A stretch of DNA of 64,000 bases from Eriocheir sinensis (lineage: Eukaryota; Arthropoda; Malacostraca; Decapoda; Varunidae): assembly GCF_024679095.1 (NCBI RefSeq), contig NC_066513.1:8010304-8074303 (forward strand), given 5' to 3'. Shown piece after piece: positions 11,966 through 22,796 of this stretch (position 1 is the stretch's first letter; each line of letters starts with the position of its first letter). Under the pieces are notes generated by a model. It ran no database searches, had not been told where the DNA came from, and worked only from the letters and a program-made list of their open reading frames with translations. The position numbers and the translations under genes are program-made.

Positions 11966-12404
11966 GGGGGGGGGGGGTAAAATCCCAAGTCCCATGTTAA
12001 TTTGCTTATGTTCTAAGTGTAACTCCTCTCTTATTTATTGATTAATTTTTCATTCAAAAAGTATTTTAATCAGGAAGGATAGGAGGTTAACGCTTGCTAT
12101 CGTTTGGTTTTATACAATAGTAGAATATATTTTTTTTAAAGTTCGATGAAAAACTAACAAAAAAATTTGACAAATATTTTTCAAAAATCAAAATCAACTT
12201 CTAACAGTAGTTTCGCTAGCAGACCCTATTCCTTATACATACTTCTATAAGCTGCAGTAGGAAATATGTGTATAACGAGAAGTGCAAAGGAGGAAACATT
12301 TTTTAAAGTGCAAAAAATATGGTCTTGAGAAATCAAGCAGTTAGTGTACTTTACCTTTTGCAGCTGGGGAATTGAAATTCACAGGATATATACATCAGGA
12401 TATA
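11966..12404. other. AT-rich intron sequence
   Basis: Apart from a G homopolymer at its left edge I see no feature here. Confidence 0.4.
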
Positions 12405-12860
12405 AAGAAAAAGCAGACATCCAGAGACACGCCAGTCCTCGTCGACAGACCGACTTGGTCGGCTAGATTTCGATAGCCGATAGAGTCGGTCTGTCGGCAC
12501 CCTGCTACGGGCCACCTTTGGCAAAGCCCGTGCTCCCTCGTGCAGGGAGGGAGCAATCTTTTCCCTCTTAACGGGCCGCCTTCTGACAAGGGCCCGTTCC
12601 CCTAGTAATGCGAGCCTACGTGGGGATAAATCTTAAAAAAAAGCAGACATCAGAGACATGCCAGTCCTCGTCGACAGACCGACTTGGTCAGCTAGATTTC
12701 GATGGCCGATAGAGTCGGTCTGTCGGCATCCTGCTACGGGCTGCCTTTGGCTAAGGCCCGTGCTCCCTCGTGCAGGGGGGGACGATCTTTTCCCTCTTAA
12801 CGGCCGTCTTCGGACAAGGGCCCGTTCCCCTAGTGATACTAGGAGATAAATCTTAAAAAA
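12405..12860 (-). repeat. Two type-2 satellite monomers, reverse orientation
   Basis: Two monomers (about 12405-12640 and 12641-12860), about 90% alike, match the type-2 units at 47401-47622 and 48311-48534 but on the opposite strand. Each has a 13-bp hairpin stem, GACAGACCGACTC pairing with GAGTCGGTCTGTC (one mismatch here), around a loop of about 22 nt. They are separated by a TTAAAAAAAAGCAGACAT joint that also closes the pair. Confidence 0.8.
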
Positions 12861-13261
12861 AAGCAGACATAATTTCCTTTACTCACTTTCATTGGTTGTG
12901 TAAACAGGCTATTTTGTTTACCCAAGGTCAGGTATTTCGTACGGGGTCACAAATACAGGCATTCGAATATTAGTGAGTACTAAAAAAAAATCATTTTATT
13001 TGCTAGTGGTGCGAGAGAACTTGAGTTTCATGACAGATCAAGAAAAAAAAATACCTAAAATAAAAACGAGGTGAAAACATCGATTGCAAGCCAGTGGCGC
13101 CGCGGAAGCTCATTGAAGGACGTTGCATTGCCTTGCATGTTGCGTAACACTTATTTATTATTTTTTTCATCAGATTCTTACATATACCAAAATAAAGAGG
13201 AAAAATTACAGAATAATAGCTATAAGCCAAAAATAAAAATAAAATAAACATTTTTTTTTAA
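12861..13261. other. No recognised feature
   Basis: AT-rich sequence with several A runs. I see no exon or repeat that I can support. Confidence 0.4.
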
Positions 13262-13525
13262 GGTCGATCACTTACAACCCCATCCCTTTATACCTCTTGC
13301 TTGTAAACTCTGGATCAGCTTTCCTGCGTCTGTAGCTCTCCTCCCTACAACTTGGATTCGTTCAGGAGGGGAGTATTAAGACACTCCTCCTGTCCGAATC
13401 AGACCCTTTCTTCCGGTCACTATTATTATTATTATTTTTTTTTTGTAGTGGCTGAGCTCACCAAGTTATTTTTTGTTTGTTTGCTTTGCCCTTCAGCTGC
13501 TTCCTTTGCTGTATAAGAAAAGAAA
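13262..13525 (+). mobile_element. LINE family A 3' end (A9)
   Basis: It matches the C-terminal coding end (CTTGTAAACTCTGGA) and the 3' UTR (CAGCTGCTTCCTTTGCTGTA) of family A. It is 5' truncated and has no good frame. Confidence 0.65.
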
Positions 13526-13639
13526 ACTAAACGGACCCTTTTGATGCTTCTTTTGGTGCCCGAGGGCGGCGCTGTGCAAGTACGGAATCTCACCTGTATT
13601 GTACAAGCACACCTTACTCACTGCTAGCTGAGGGCCTTG

Positions 13640-14114
13640 ATACATAAGAAGAACCTCGTTTATCCGGCACGAAAGGGGAACGGGGGGGGGGGGGAGATAG
13701 TGCCGGATAACGCGTTTCGCCGTTGTTTTGAGACTTGCTCCTTTATAATTGGCAATACTTATAGATAGTGGAGGATGAACAGCCGAATTCCTCCATTAGA
13801 CTATGACCAAATTTATGTTTTTCAAGTCACTGGCAGATCTCCAAATTCTGCTTCGAGGTAAGCACCTTGGGCTTCCTCTTCTTGGTATCCTTAGGCATGT
13901 TGCTACCGAATAACAGGTATAATGGTCCAGTAATAACGGTGAAAGGCAGGTCTTGATGCGGCGGCACAACACTGGTTTATGGCGGGTAAACACGTCGGCG
14001 ATGCCGCTAGCTGCCAACTCCGCTTTAGCAGCCCTGGCGTAAACAAGTAAAACAAAGGCAGATCAGATTCGTGCCGTTGTTTTGGATGCTGGATAAACGA
14101 GGTTTTACTGTATA
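13640..14114 (-). mobile_element. Tigger/pogo-like DNA transposon, deletion derivative
   Basis: The ends are inverted: AACCTCGTTTATCCGGCA near 13648 and TGCTGGATAAACGAGGTT at about 14089-14106, followed by TTACTG and TA. These are typical Tigger-type termini. On the - strand, from an ATG at about 13898, the sequence encodes MPKDTKKRKPKVLTSKQ, then EKHKFGHS and MEEFGCSSSTIYKY. That fits the CENP-B-type helix-turn-helix at the N-terminus of pogo/Tigger transposases, with one in-frame stop. The rest of the transposase (DDE domain) is missing. The frame stops at the internal deletion, leaving a 475-bp non-autonomous element. Confidence 0.8.
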
Positions 14115-14271
14115 ATACTACATTTATAATATTTTGGTATTTGTTCCGTCATATTATAACACAGCTCGCTCCCTTCATCCACTCTACGTTCACTACAACC
14201 AAAAAATACTTTGTATGCAACATTATGTCTTCTCTAAGAGTGTATTCTTAATGTTAAAAAAATGTCAACAG

Positions 14272-14392
14272 GAGGATGACAAGAGGCTACAAGTGACTTT
14301 GGGCGACGACAAGAGTTACGAAGGTTACTACAACCAGCCCTTCAAGAAGGACGCCGCCTACTGGACGCTGGTGGTGACAGAGAAGAAGAGCG
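14272..14392 (+). CDS. Host receptor-like gene, internal exon b
   Basis: The acceptor ends at 14271 and the donor GTGAGT starts at 14393. It starts in phase 0, which fits exon a, and ends with one base of a Gly codon. It encodes 40 residues with VTLGDDKSYEGYYNQPF and YWTLVV, the G-D-x-x-x-Y-x-G-Y-x-N-x-P pattern of the last fibronectin-III-like strands next to the membrane in receptor-type phosphatases and similar receptors. The family assignment is an inference. The exon itself is well supported by its borders and by the phase match on both sides. Confidence 0.7.
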
Positions 14393-14531
14393 GTGAGTTA
14401 GTACCATAATTATATTACTGTAGGTAGTGCACCAGGTCAGTTATGTTACCTCTCCTTGTTGTACTTTGATAATCAATCACCAACCTATATGTTAGAAAGT
14501 CTTTCCTGGCATTGACATCCACCAGCCGTTT

Positions 14532-14828
14532 TCATTGACTTTATAGAATCGCGTTGGTCTTGGTCCGTAACTTGAGTTCCATCACTGTGACTCTTCAACG
14601 GGATTACTGTATAGTTTATTGGACAACATATGGCAACTCCTGGTAATTAGTTATTTACTATCTACCCTCCCCTTCCATAAATACTTTGCTTCATAGATAA
14701 GGAATAAGGTCTGTTATATCTTATATCAATAAAATGTAAGAGTAGTTAAAGAGTCGGACTGACTAAGCTAAGGTCACGGAGTGCCTACCACCCGAACCAA
14801 GACCAATGCGACTCCATGCAATCAATGA
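14532..14828. mobile_element. Fold-back MITE with TTGGTCTTGGT ends
   Basis: Left TTCATTGA...TCGCGTTGGTCTTGGT (14532-14563) and right ACCAAGACCAATGCGA...TCAATGA (about 14797-14828) are inverted copies. The interior has no coding capacity. A 44-bp piece with the same terminal motif is found inside LINE D2 (35020-35063). Confidence 0.5.
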
Positions 14829-14861
14829 TAACTTCTGATTCACGCCATTGATGGGTATGAA

Positions 14862-14935
14862 TTACATACATGTAAGTTGTTGCTTGCAAGATTGATTTCC
14901 TATCAACATGAGGCTGTCATCAGTCTAATGACAAA
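14862..14935 (+). repeat. Diverged dispersed repeat, partner at 11107-11175
   Basis: About 70 bp shared in the same orientation by both sites (GCAAGATT/GTAAGATT, then TATCAACA/CATCAACA and GTCATCAG). The repeat is unidentified. The rest of 14829-15444 shows nothing else I can support. Confidence 0.5.
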
Positions 14936-15444
14936 GGGAAACCAGGCGAGGCAGCACTGACGTAACCCCGACACCTTCTCACACTTCTCACGGTGGCCGA
15001 GGGCGGCGTTGCCTCTGTATGAAGTATAGCGTATTAGAGAGACCCACAAGAAGCCAGTCAGTAGGAGTGCACAAGGCAACTCTTGAAAACCAGCTACTTA
15101 CAATCTGCCCTTCCCCTCCATAATCTTATCTAATCCCCTTTGAATCTTTCAATCGTATCTCATCAACTACATATCGACTTGATTTATTCCGCTCATCCAT
15201 TGCGCTATAAAAAATTGTAAACCCGTGCTCGCCTACTTCCTTCCTGAACATGCATGTATCTGATTAATAACTTATTAATCCTCCTAATAAATTTAGATGC
15301 CAATCAAATAACTCCTCACTTTACATCGTTTCAAAAATTACAATACTATCAATCTTTCACTTTATAGTATGTATCTACTATCCATTTTGGTAATTTTGTT
15401 CATTCCCTTTCGTACTGATTTGAGCGACTTGATATCTTTTATGT

Positions 15445-15799
15445 GGGGAGGCGGTGGCTGAATCGACAGAGTAACACCACCGCGTTCAGGAGGACGCGAG
15501 TTCAATCCCCGCCTGGTGCCACCAAGCTGGGATTTTTCAGCCGCCGCCGAGTGGCTTAAAACTACCCACATGCTGTCAAGAGACCCCCTATCGGAACCTG
15601 GATTCTCTCTGATTAAAGATTTAAGGAGAGGGGAGGGCAGCATGAGCAAGATGGCGCCTACTGGCGCGCGCCTGCACCGCCGCGCCTGACTGGGCTGGGC
15701 TGACCCACACCACAGGGAAGAAGCCAGGGGCCGACCATCACAGGCCACCGGGAAAAAAGCACCCACCGGCGCTAAAGGCCGAAAAAAAAAAAAAAAAAA
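15445..15799 (+). mobile_element. tRNA-headed SINE, family S1, copy 2
   Basis: The head GGGGAGGCGGTGGCTG contains a box A-like motif. The box B-like GAGTTCAATCCCC is followed by the shared S1 body and an 18-A tail. It differs from copy 1 by internal indels. Confidence 0.85.
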
Positions 15800-16232
15800 T
15801 AAGGGCACCAACACAAAGCAGCATGAGAGAGCACGTCATTGTGGTCATTGCCTAAAGGGCTTCCATACATTTAAGAACTGTATCCCGAACCGCGCGGAAA
15901 GGGGCTTTGTGAAGCCCATCTCTGTTAAAGGCCTGCGCCAGGGCTTGTGAGCTTGCCGTGACGTCATCAACCGAGTCAGTTGATTTGTCAGTCGGCGGGC
16001 AGCCACTATGTAGTGAGGGATAGTACTCTGCTCCGCCGGGCATGAATGCATTTCACTTTTCTCTAAAATTGGATTTCATGCAGAGGGTGTTGAATATTTG
16101 GTAGTGAATCTCGTGTAGTTATATTTCCAATCAAGAATATGATGTTTTATTAGTTCTACTTGCAATATCCACGGGATATTTTTCAAATGGTTATTATTGG
16201 TTAGTTCCAGTATGAGAGGGGTGCAGCATAGC
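15800..16232 (-). other. Unidentified stretch with two short - strand frames
   Basis: Two overlapping - strand frames of 63-68 residues (16051-15845) run in a more GC-rich block. I recognise neither, and no start context or splice sites decide between them. It may be a gene or transposon fragment. A 50-bp stretch at 16141-16193 resembles 16795-16842 on the other side of LINE A7. Confidence 0.3.
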
Positions 16233-16770
16233 GTATGGAGTATGCATCAAATACGTGGGGGGCCTCCACTCACTCAGCTCTCTTGGAGAGAGTAGAGTCA
16301 AAGGCTCTTCGTCTCATCAACTCCCCTCCTCATACTGACAGTCTTCTACCTCTTAAATTCCGCCGCCATGTTGCCTCTCTTTTATCTTTTATCGACATTT
16401 TCATGCTGACTGCTCTTCTGAACTTGCTAACTGCATATCTCTCCCCCTCCCGCGGCCCCGCTGCACTCGACTTTCAACTCTAACTCATCTCTATACTGTC
16501 CAAACCCCTTATGCAAGAGTTAACGAGCATCTTCACTCTTTCATCCCTTACACTGGTAAACTCTGGAACAGCCTTCCTCTGTCTGTATTTCCTCCTGCCT
16601 ATACTTGACCTCTTTCAAGAAGAGTGTAATGTGTATCAAGACACCTCTCTACCCGAAATTGACCTCTCTTTCGGCCACTATTTACTTTTGTCTATTGTGG
16701 GAACAGCGAGTAGCGTTTTTTTTCTACATTCTTTTTTGTTGCCCCTGAGCTGTCTCCTTTGTTGTAAAAA
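16233..16770 (+). mobile_element. LINE family A, copy A7 (5' truncated)
   Basis: Starts at the MEYASNTWG-type motif of the C-terminal region and runs to a short A tract at 16766-16773. Three frames are needed to follow the protein. Confidence 0.8.
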
Positions 16771-16837
16771 AAGCTTCAATACACTTCTCATTTGTGATGT
16801 TTGATAACTCGTACTTGCAATTATCACGGGATACTTT

Positions 16838-16841
<4 letters not shown>

Positions 16842-16934
<93 letters not shown>

Positions 16935-17160
16935 TAATAGACAGTTTGAATCATTATGATAGACATAACAGGAGGTCTCACAACAATAACAACAATGGTA
17001 ATAAGTCTTAATCTAAGCACAAAACACACATTGAGTCGTGAAAATAATATATCAGTATTAAGATAAAAAAAATAGCAAAGTATGATACATCTAATCAATT
17101 TACAATGGTAAAACTAGTGGTTTTACATTATCTATAGTAGTGATAGTGGTCGTGGTAGTT

Positions 17161-17200
<40 letters not shown>

Positions 17201-17448
17201 CAGTAGTAGTAGTCATAGTAGTGGTGGTAGTAATAGTAGTGGTAGTAATTGTAGTAGTAGTAATAGTAGTAGTAGTAGTAGTGATAATAGCAATAGTGAT
17301 AGTGGTAAAAGTAGTAGTACCGTATACATACTACATAGTAGTAATAGAGCATGAGGAGTGGTATTTATAGTGCGGGAAATCAGTAATAAATGTGTGTTGC
17401 ATAAAGATAATAGTAGTATATAATAAAATGATAACAATAATAATAATG

Positions 17449-17495
<47 letters not shown>

Positions 17496-17574
17496 TATAA
17501 AAATACAATAATCCCAATCCTAAATACTACTACTAATAATAACAATAATAACACTAATAGTAATAATAATGAAA

Positions 17575-17619
<45 letters not shown>

Positions 17620-17630
17620 GTGTTCATAAT
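16842..17630. repeat. Trinucleotide microsatellite cluster
   Basis: (AAT)n at 16842-16930, 17440-17500 and 17576-17620, and an imperfect (TAG)n block at 17160-17290, with unique DNA between them. The poly-Val and poly-Tyr frames seen here are not genes. Confidence 0.95.
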
Positions 17631-18055
17631 CAGTTTGAAATCATAACAAGAGTAGTGACAATAGTATGAATATCGATAACAGCCACAGGGGTGCTTTTAT
17701 ATATTTGGAGTGTGAGTCGTGGCAAATCGCAATGGGTTCGTGGTCTTTAGTTTGGGTTACAGTTGCATTGAGTATAATCAGGCTTATTCTTGAAATTCGA
17801 GATTTTGGGACTCTTCTCGTTAATCCTGTCCACATATATTTATTGTCGGGCTTCACATTACCTCCAGCGAGATGCGTGCTGACTTCAAGCTTGCCCCAGT
17901 TCAGGGCAATTCCCAAAATCCACCTGGATTTAAAGCTCAGCACTGTTTGGCAAATAGTTCTTGAACGTGATAAAGCCCGTTAGAGGAATGGTGTTATAAG
18001 CTGTTGCCGCATGGTGAGCATTTTGTTTTGTCTGATTTTTTATGCATGAAATTAC
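17631..18055. other. Open frames on both strands, not recognised
   Basis: A frame of 105 residues on + (17666-17983) and one of 100 residues on - (17943-17641) overlap. Neither shows a domain I know. They lie in a host intron just before exon c. I would not call either a gene. Confidence 0.25.
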
Positions 18056-18175
18056 TTGGACCCTCCGGACCCTGTCACTAAGCCACACATGCCGTGGTCC
18101 ATCACCAAGCTGTCATCGTACACTCGGAAAGCAATGCAGCCACCTCTAACACCAACCTCTTTCACGTGCCCGCAG

Positions 18176-18320
18176 GCTCCTGGACTGAGAGGGTGTGCAG
18201 TGTCCCCCGCAGATTTGTGGCAGCCCCCAACAACACATTTGAGGGGCTGGGTCTGGCGGCTGGGATGGCGGCGATGTTGTTGGTGATAGCAGCGCTGGCC
18301 ATTGTTTGCATAAAGAAACG
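18176..18320 (+). CDS. Host receptor-like gene, transmembrane exon c
   Basis: The acceptor CCCGCAG ends at 18175 and the donor GTGAGT starts at 18321. The first two bases complete the Gly codon opened by exon b. It encodes a short extracellular stretch with one Cys and one glycosylation sequon (NNT). A clear single helix follows, GLAAGMAAMLLVIAALAIVC (about 18247-18306), and then the stop-transfer sequence IKKR. This gives a type I topology with the C-terminus in the cytoplasm. The exon ends after two bases of an Arg codon. Confidence 0.8.
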
Positions 18321-18807
18321 GTGAGTGTTCATGCCTGCAAGCGTTCATACCTAACTATTTTAGAGGAATTGAGTCAAGCTTGTAGTGCACAAGCATCTGT
18401 AACTATTTCATCATAATATTCTTAAGAACTGTGAATATGTTCAGCACATGCGACTTCTTCCTGTAGTATATTCCAATGATTTACTGTTCTGTCAGGAACC
18501 AGAATTTTCTCACATCCTTCTTTTACTTTTTTCTTACAATATACGTTTTCGTTGTTTCCTCTTGAGTATGATTGTGTGGGTGCAATAGATCCAGTTTTGT
18601 TAACCCTTTTTATTTTCTTCGATGCATTTATACAGCATGATCTTATCTCCTTTTTTCCTTCTCTTTGCTGATGTTGATAATCAAGAGTTTTTTTAAGTCT
18701 CCCTTTAAAACTGTAATCTCTCAGGGTTGGCACCAGCCATGTTGCTGAATTCTGCACCTTCTCAATCTTCTAAACATGTTCTTTAATTCTTTTATTTACA
18801 TGGTCTC

Positions 18808-19003
18808 CTGGTAACAGTAAAAAGTAAAGGTAACGTTGGGAGCATACGTTAGAGCTAATCGTGGCTGCGGTGCTCATCTCTAGCATTGGTCCTTGAGCCC
18901 CAGGTTGGCATGAACCCTTTACCCCGTGACACAGAGACCCAGTTTGCCTTCCCCAGGTTCCCCAGGTACCCAGTGATTGCCCTGGCTGAAAGGAAGGATT
19001 AAC
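18808..19003. repeat. Unidentified insert inside LINE F
   Basis: This block separates two adjoining parts of the LINE F reading and differs from it in composition (more GC). It shows no box A/B and no inverted ends. It may be another SINE. Confidence 0.35.
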
Positions 19004-19597
19004 AGCCTTTTACACATTGTCCAAATTGTATTATATGGCATTTTTATGTATTGAATTCCATCTGCCATTTATGACTTCATTTCTATAATTCCTTACATGA
19101 GTCATAATGTTCTACTGGTCTTTGCAACTTAGCATCATCAACAAAGATATTCATGTGACTCTGTGCCAATAGTGTCATTTATATAATTTCCATATACCGG
19201 AAACATGACAGGTGCCGACACTGAACATTGAGGGACTCTAACTGTCACCTCTTCCCAAGCGGCTGGGATGGGATGGCGGCTCTTAATATTGTTCTTATCT
19301 CCATTTACCTTAAAAAGTCTTTAAGTCTTTGCAATGTGCTCCCTATATCCTTCCTTTGTGTTCAAGCTTCATAATGAGGGACTCTGTCCAGCCATCCATC
19401 TCTTCATTGCACTGTTTCTGCCATCAGTCACAGAACACAGGTTTGATACGCATGAATTTGCCTTTCTGAACCCCAATCGCCTTTTTGATAACATTTCATA
19501 CTTTTTTTACAATTTCATACACATCTCCTTATTAGCTCTTCCATTATTTGCAACATCGCTAAATGAGGCTGTCTCTTGTACTGAGCATTATCCAGGC

Positions 19598-19857
19598 CAG
19601 ATGTTCCCAACCATTTTTGTTTGGTTCCCCTTTTTCAGTCACTGTTTTACCTGTAGACCAATACAACGACATTGGTTAAACCATCAAAATAAAGATTTTT
19701 CTGCAAAAAAAAAAATGAATACATTCATGTAAAATGCTTTGCATTGTTATGCTGATTAAGCTATAGCCCTATGTTCTTCAAATTATTTAAGTAAGATAAT
19801 TAGAATCTCTATGGACCCCTTGAAATTCTTCCATGGACCCCTGGATGGGAACCACTG
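19598..19857. mobile_element. hAT-like MITE inside LINE F
   Basis: Inverted ends CAGATGTTCCCAACC and GGATGGGAACCACTG bound 260 bp with no coding capacity. These are hallmark hAT MITE termini. I could not confirm an 8-bp target duplication. Confidence 0.7.
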
Positions 19858-21155
19858 GTATGTTTGTACTGAGAGAATGTGTTATTATTTTTTTTTTCGT
19901 TTTTCTGGTATCTTGTCTTGATTTAGTGATATGGTATATTATTTACAAATGCTAAGTAAATTCTTCAAGACATTCTCAGAACACTCAGTTGGATATTTCA
20001 TCTTGTCCACTTGCTTAGCGTTCATCTTAATTTTTCATTTATTTAATTCCTCCTTTATCAAGGAAACTGTTGTCCAGCTTTGGTGTTGTTCCTTGCACTA
20101 TTCCACCTTCGCACCTCAAATGGCTGGTCTTTAGGAAGTACAGACCAGAAGTTACTATCTAGGACTTTCACAATTTCTTCCTCTCTTAACACAGCTTTTG
20201 TCTTTGTTCATTATGCTCCAAATCTTACCTCTGACCGTACTCTTATCTTTTATGTAAGTGTAATAGAGTTTTGGTTGGTCTTCAAAACACAGTTGTGCAT
20301 CTCTTCTCATCCTGGTGTGTTCGTTTCTTGCCTTTTTATAACTCCCACGGGCAGAGCAAGGCAGCACAACGCTCCCCATCGACCAAGGGGTTGCATTGCA
20401 GGCGGCCATGTTGTCTCCTCATATTTGGCCTATCGTGGGTCTTTGTTCATTTTGCTATCGTACACTGTTCATTTATCCTTTTTGCTTTCTCCTTGTGTTG
20501 GGAAATGAGCTTTGTTATTCCTGCCTTGTAAATGTCACAAAATGTTGAGTATTGTGTGTTCACCTGCTTCTGCCAATTCCTGTTTCTATTTAACATCTTT
20601 GAATGTCTCCGTAATTCTTCGTAACTCATCTTTTTTAAAGCTTAATGAGTTCTTAATTACATCGTACGCTACATTAAGTTATGTTCCAGTTACAGATGAT
20701 CACTCTTACCTGGTGGAGGATCATCAATCATGTCGTCAATATCGTCTTCTTGTCTTGTGAACACTTAATCTAATAGGGACGGCTCGTCTGATCCTCTCCT
20801 CCTGGCAATTGATGTTCCGTGTTGCTACAGAAAACAATATTGCTACTGCTTCGACTTTTGTATCCCAGTGATTACATTACATTTTGTATCCATGTTTTCT
20901 CAATTTACATTGCTGTTAGCATTTCCAGTTATTAATGACGAAGCTTAATGCTCCATATTTTGAATATCTACTCTCATAATTTTTATTGCACTTCATATAT
21001 AAATTTACATAATTATCCTTGTCCAAGGCCACTGTCTTTGGAGTCATATGTACAGCTGTTATATTCGTATGTTTCTTTGGCTTTTATTTCGTCTGTTAAA
21101 AGTCTACAGCATCTGGTGTGTGTGTGCGTACGTGAGTGCGTATGTGCGTGAGTGC

Positions 21156-21158
<3 letters not shown>

Positions 21159-21242
<84 letters not shown>
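21159..21242. repeat. (AG)n microsatellite
   Basis: More than 80 bases of AG repeat preceded by an imperfect GTGTGC tract, with a further (GTGC)n block near 21320-21350. Confidence 0.95.
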
Positions 21243-21243
<1 letters not shown>

Positions 21244-21402
21244 CACACAGACACTTTGACCCAGGCTAGGTGGTCTGTCAACAAAGTGAAATTACGTTGA
21301 CTCAAATGGTGGCTTTGCAGTGTGCGTGCGTGCGTGCGTGCGTGCGTGACTGTGTGTGCGTAGCGAGAAGATTCATTTTCACAATACCTCCTTTGTCCCT
21401 AG

Positions 21403-21446
21403 GCAACAACCAAGGGTGGAACTGTCCAGAGACCACATCGTAAATA
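21403..21446 (+). CDS. Host receptor-like gene, 44-nt juxtamembrane exon d
   Basis: The acceptor TTTGTCCCTAG ends at 21402 and the donor GTAAGT starts at 21447. The first base completes the Arg codon opened by exon c, and the frame then reads QQPRVELSRDHIVN. The exon ends with one base, and exon e supplies the other two (AAG, Lys). Basic and polar residues straight after the membrane helix fit a juxtamembrane segment. It is too short to judge alone; the phase match on both sides is the main support. Confidence 0.6.
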
Positions 21447-21469
21447 GTAAGTACATTGAATTACTTCTG

Positions 21470-21775
21470 ACAAGGTGTGCGTTGTGAACATCTATCAAGG
21501 CCTATTACTGGTCATATAGTAATTGGTTTCAAGTTAGACAAATTCAGATTCAACAAAGACATAGGCAAGAATTGGTTCACCAATAGAGAGGTAGATGAAT
21601 GGAACAAGCTTGGGAGCCATGTTGTGGGCGCCAACACCATAGATACATTCAAGAAGAGGTCAGATAAAGCCATGGATGGTGAGGTAAGGTGGGGTTGAGT
21701 GTACAGGAGCTGCCTTGTATAGGCCAACCGGCCTCTTGCAGACTCCTTACGTTCTTATGTTCTTATGTTCCACCA
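21470..21775 (+). mobile_element. CR1-type LINE 3' end (family G), copy 1
   Basis: Encodes a typical CR1 C-terminal end (NREVDEWNKLGSHVV, then NTIDTFKKR, stop at about 21698). A short 3' UTR follows with GGAGCTGCCTTGTATAGGCC and then repeats of TTCTTATG, the usual short-repeat CR1 terminus. Confidence 0.75.
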
Positions 21776-21904
21776 CAATGTTCCGTCCCCCGTTATTATT
21801 TATGGCTGTTTCACGTTAGCTGTTCTCCTGTAGAGATTCGATACAGGGAAAAGATGTAAAATTGTTTTCATAAAGAGGTGAATTCAAGCAATTCTTTGGC
21901 ATGT

Positions 21905-22065
21905 GTTCTGCAATATGGGATTATGTTCGTGTTGGGTTGCTGTAACAGAAAAAATAAGTGACTTCACGCTACATGGATTCCTCCTGAGCAAGCACGTAGA
22001 CGGGGAGTGGGGGAACTCCACGGAAAACTGGCCAGGCTAGAAACTGGCGACCCAGTAACAACTCC
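21905..22065 (+). pseudogene. Possible THAP-like zinc-finger fragment
   Basis: One frame reads VLGCCNRKNK and, after a stop and a frame change, LHGFPPEQ-like and EWGNSTEN-like stretches. This loosely follows the C-x-x-C, F-P and W spacing of THAP domains. It ends at the (AT)n tract. Very weak; the C2CH pattern cannot be completed. Confidence 0.2.

Positions 22066-22068
<3 letters not shown>

Positions 22069-22155
<87 letters not shown>
22069..22155. repeat. (AT)n microsatellite
   Basis: An uninterrupted AT run that directly joins the 3' end of the reversed CR1 tail to its right. Confidence 0.95.
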
Positions 22156-22157
<2 letters not shown>

Positions 22158-22310
22158 AACATAAGAACGCAGGAGTCTACAAGAGGCCGGTAGGCCTGTA
22201 CGAGGCAGCTCCTTTGACCCTAAGCTCCCGTGTGTCTAACCCCACCTAATATCGCTGTCCATGAATTTATCTAGTCTATTTTTTAATGTGACAATTGTAT
22301 TGGCACTCAC
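22156..22310 (-). mobile_element. CR1-type LINE 3' end (family G), copy 2
   Basis: Reverse-strand copy of the family G 3' UTR (AAGAACATAAGAAC terminus, then the AGGAGCTGCC-type core in reverse) with a few last codons. The unit is cut off where SINE copy 3 starts. Confidence 0.7.
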
Positions 22311-22613
22311 CACATGACGCGGGTTCGAATCCCCACGCTACCACTCGGATTTTTCGGTCACCGCCGAGTGGCTTAAAACTACCCACATGCTGTCCTGAAG
22401 ACCACCCATCAACCCGGACTCTAGAGGAAGCCGTCCAAGCGAATCAAGAACGAGTTCCGGGGGGCAGCATGAGGCAATGCAAGATGGCGCCACTATAAAC
22501 ACTCGCCTGCGCCAGAACGGGCTGGGCCGACCATCAGGCCCCACCTGGAAGAAGCCTTAGGCCGACCATCAGGCCCCACCGGGAAGATGCCTACCGGCGC
22601 AATAGGCAACAAC

Positions 22614-22644
<31 letters not shown>
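22311..22644 (+). mobile_element. tRNA-headed SINE, family S1, copy 3
   Basis: Box A is missing; it starts just before box B GGTTCGAATCC and carries the full S1 body. The GCCGACCATCAGGCCCCACC segment occurs twice. The 27-A tail is directly followed by LINE A5. Confidence 0.8.
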
Positions 22645-22796
22645 CAGAGGAGGAGAGCTGATGAGACGAAGAGCCTTAGACTCCACTCTGTCCAGAAGAG
22701 CTGTGTGAGTGGAGCCCCCCCACACGTGAAATTCATACTCCATACGAGAGCGGACAAGGCACCTCTATATGGAGAGCAACTGTGCGGGGAGAAGAA

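Larger units (their letters stand above)
18400..20720 (-). mobile_element. LINE family F (CR1-type), decayed
   Basis: - strand pieces in LINE order. A frame near 20629-20447 and a PKLYYTYIKDKSTVRGKIWS-like RT N-terminal region near 20320-20230 come first. A decayed ADDAKL-type and WQMEFN-type core follows at about 19170-19050. The C-terminal ATWLVPTLRDYS and TQSYSRGNNENVYCKK regions lie at 18757-18500. It is broken by a hAT-like MITE (19598-19857) and by an unidentified insert of about 195 bp (18808-19003). It lies inside the host intron. Confidence 0.7.

Noticed and set aside
15845..16051. A host gene on the - strand
   Set aside because: Two overlapping short frames with no known domain and no splice or start signal; kept only as an unidentified stretch.
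17140..17370. Poly-Val and poly-Tyr frames
   Set aside because: Trinucleotide repeat artefact.
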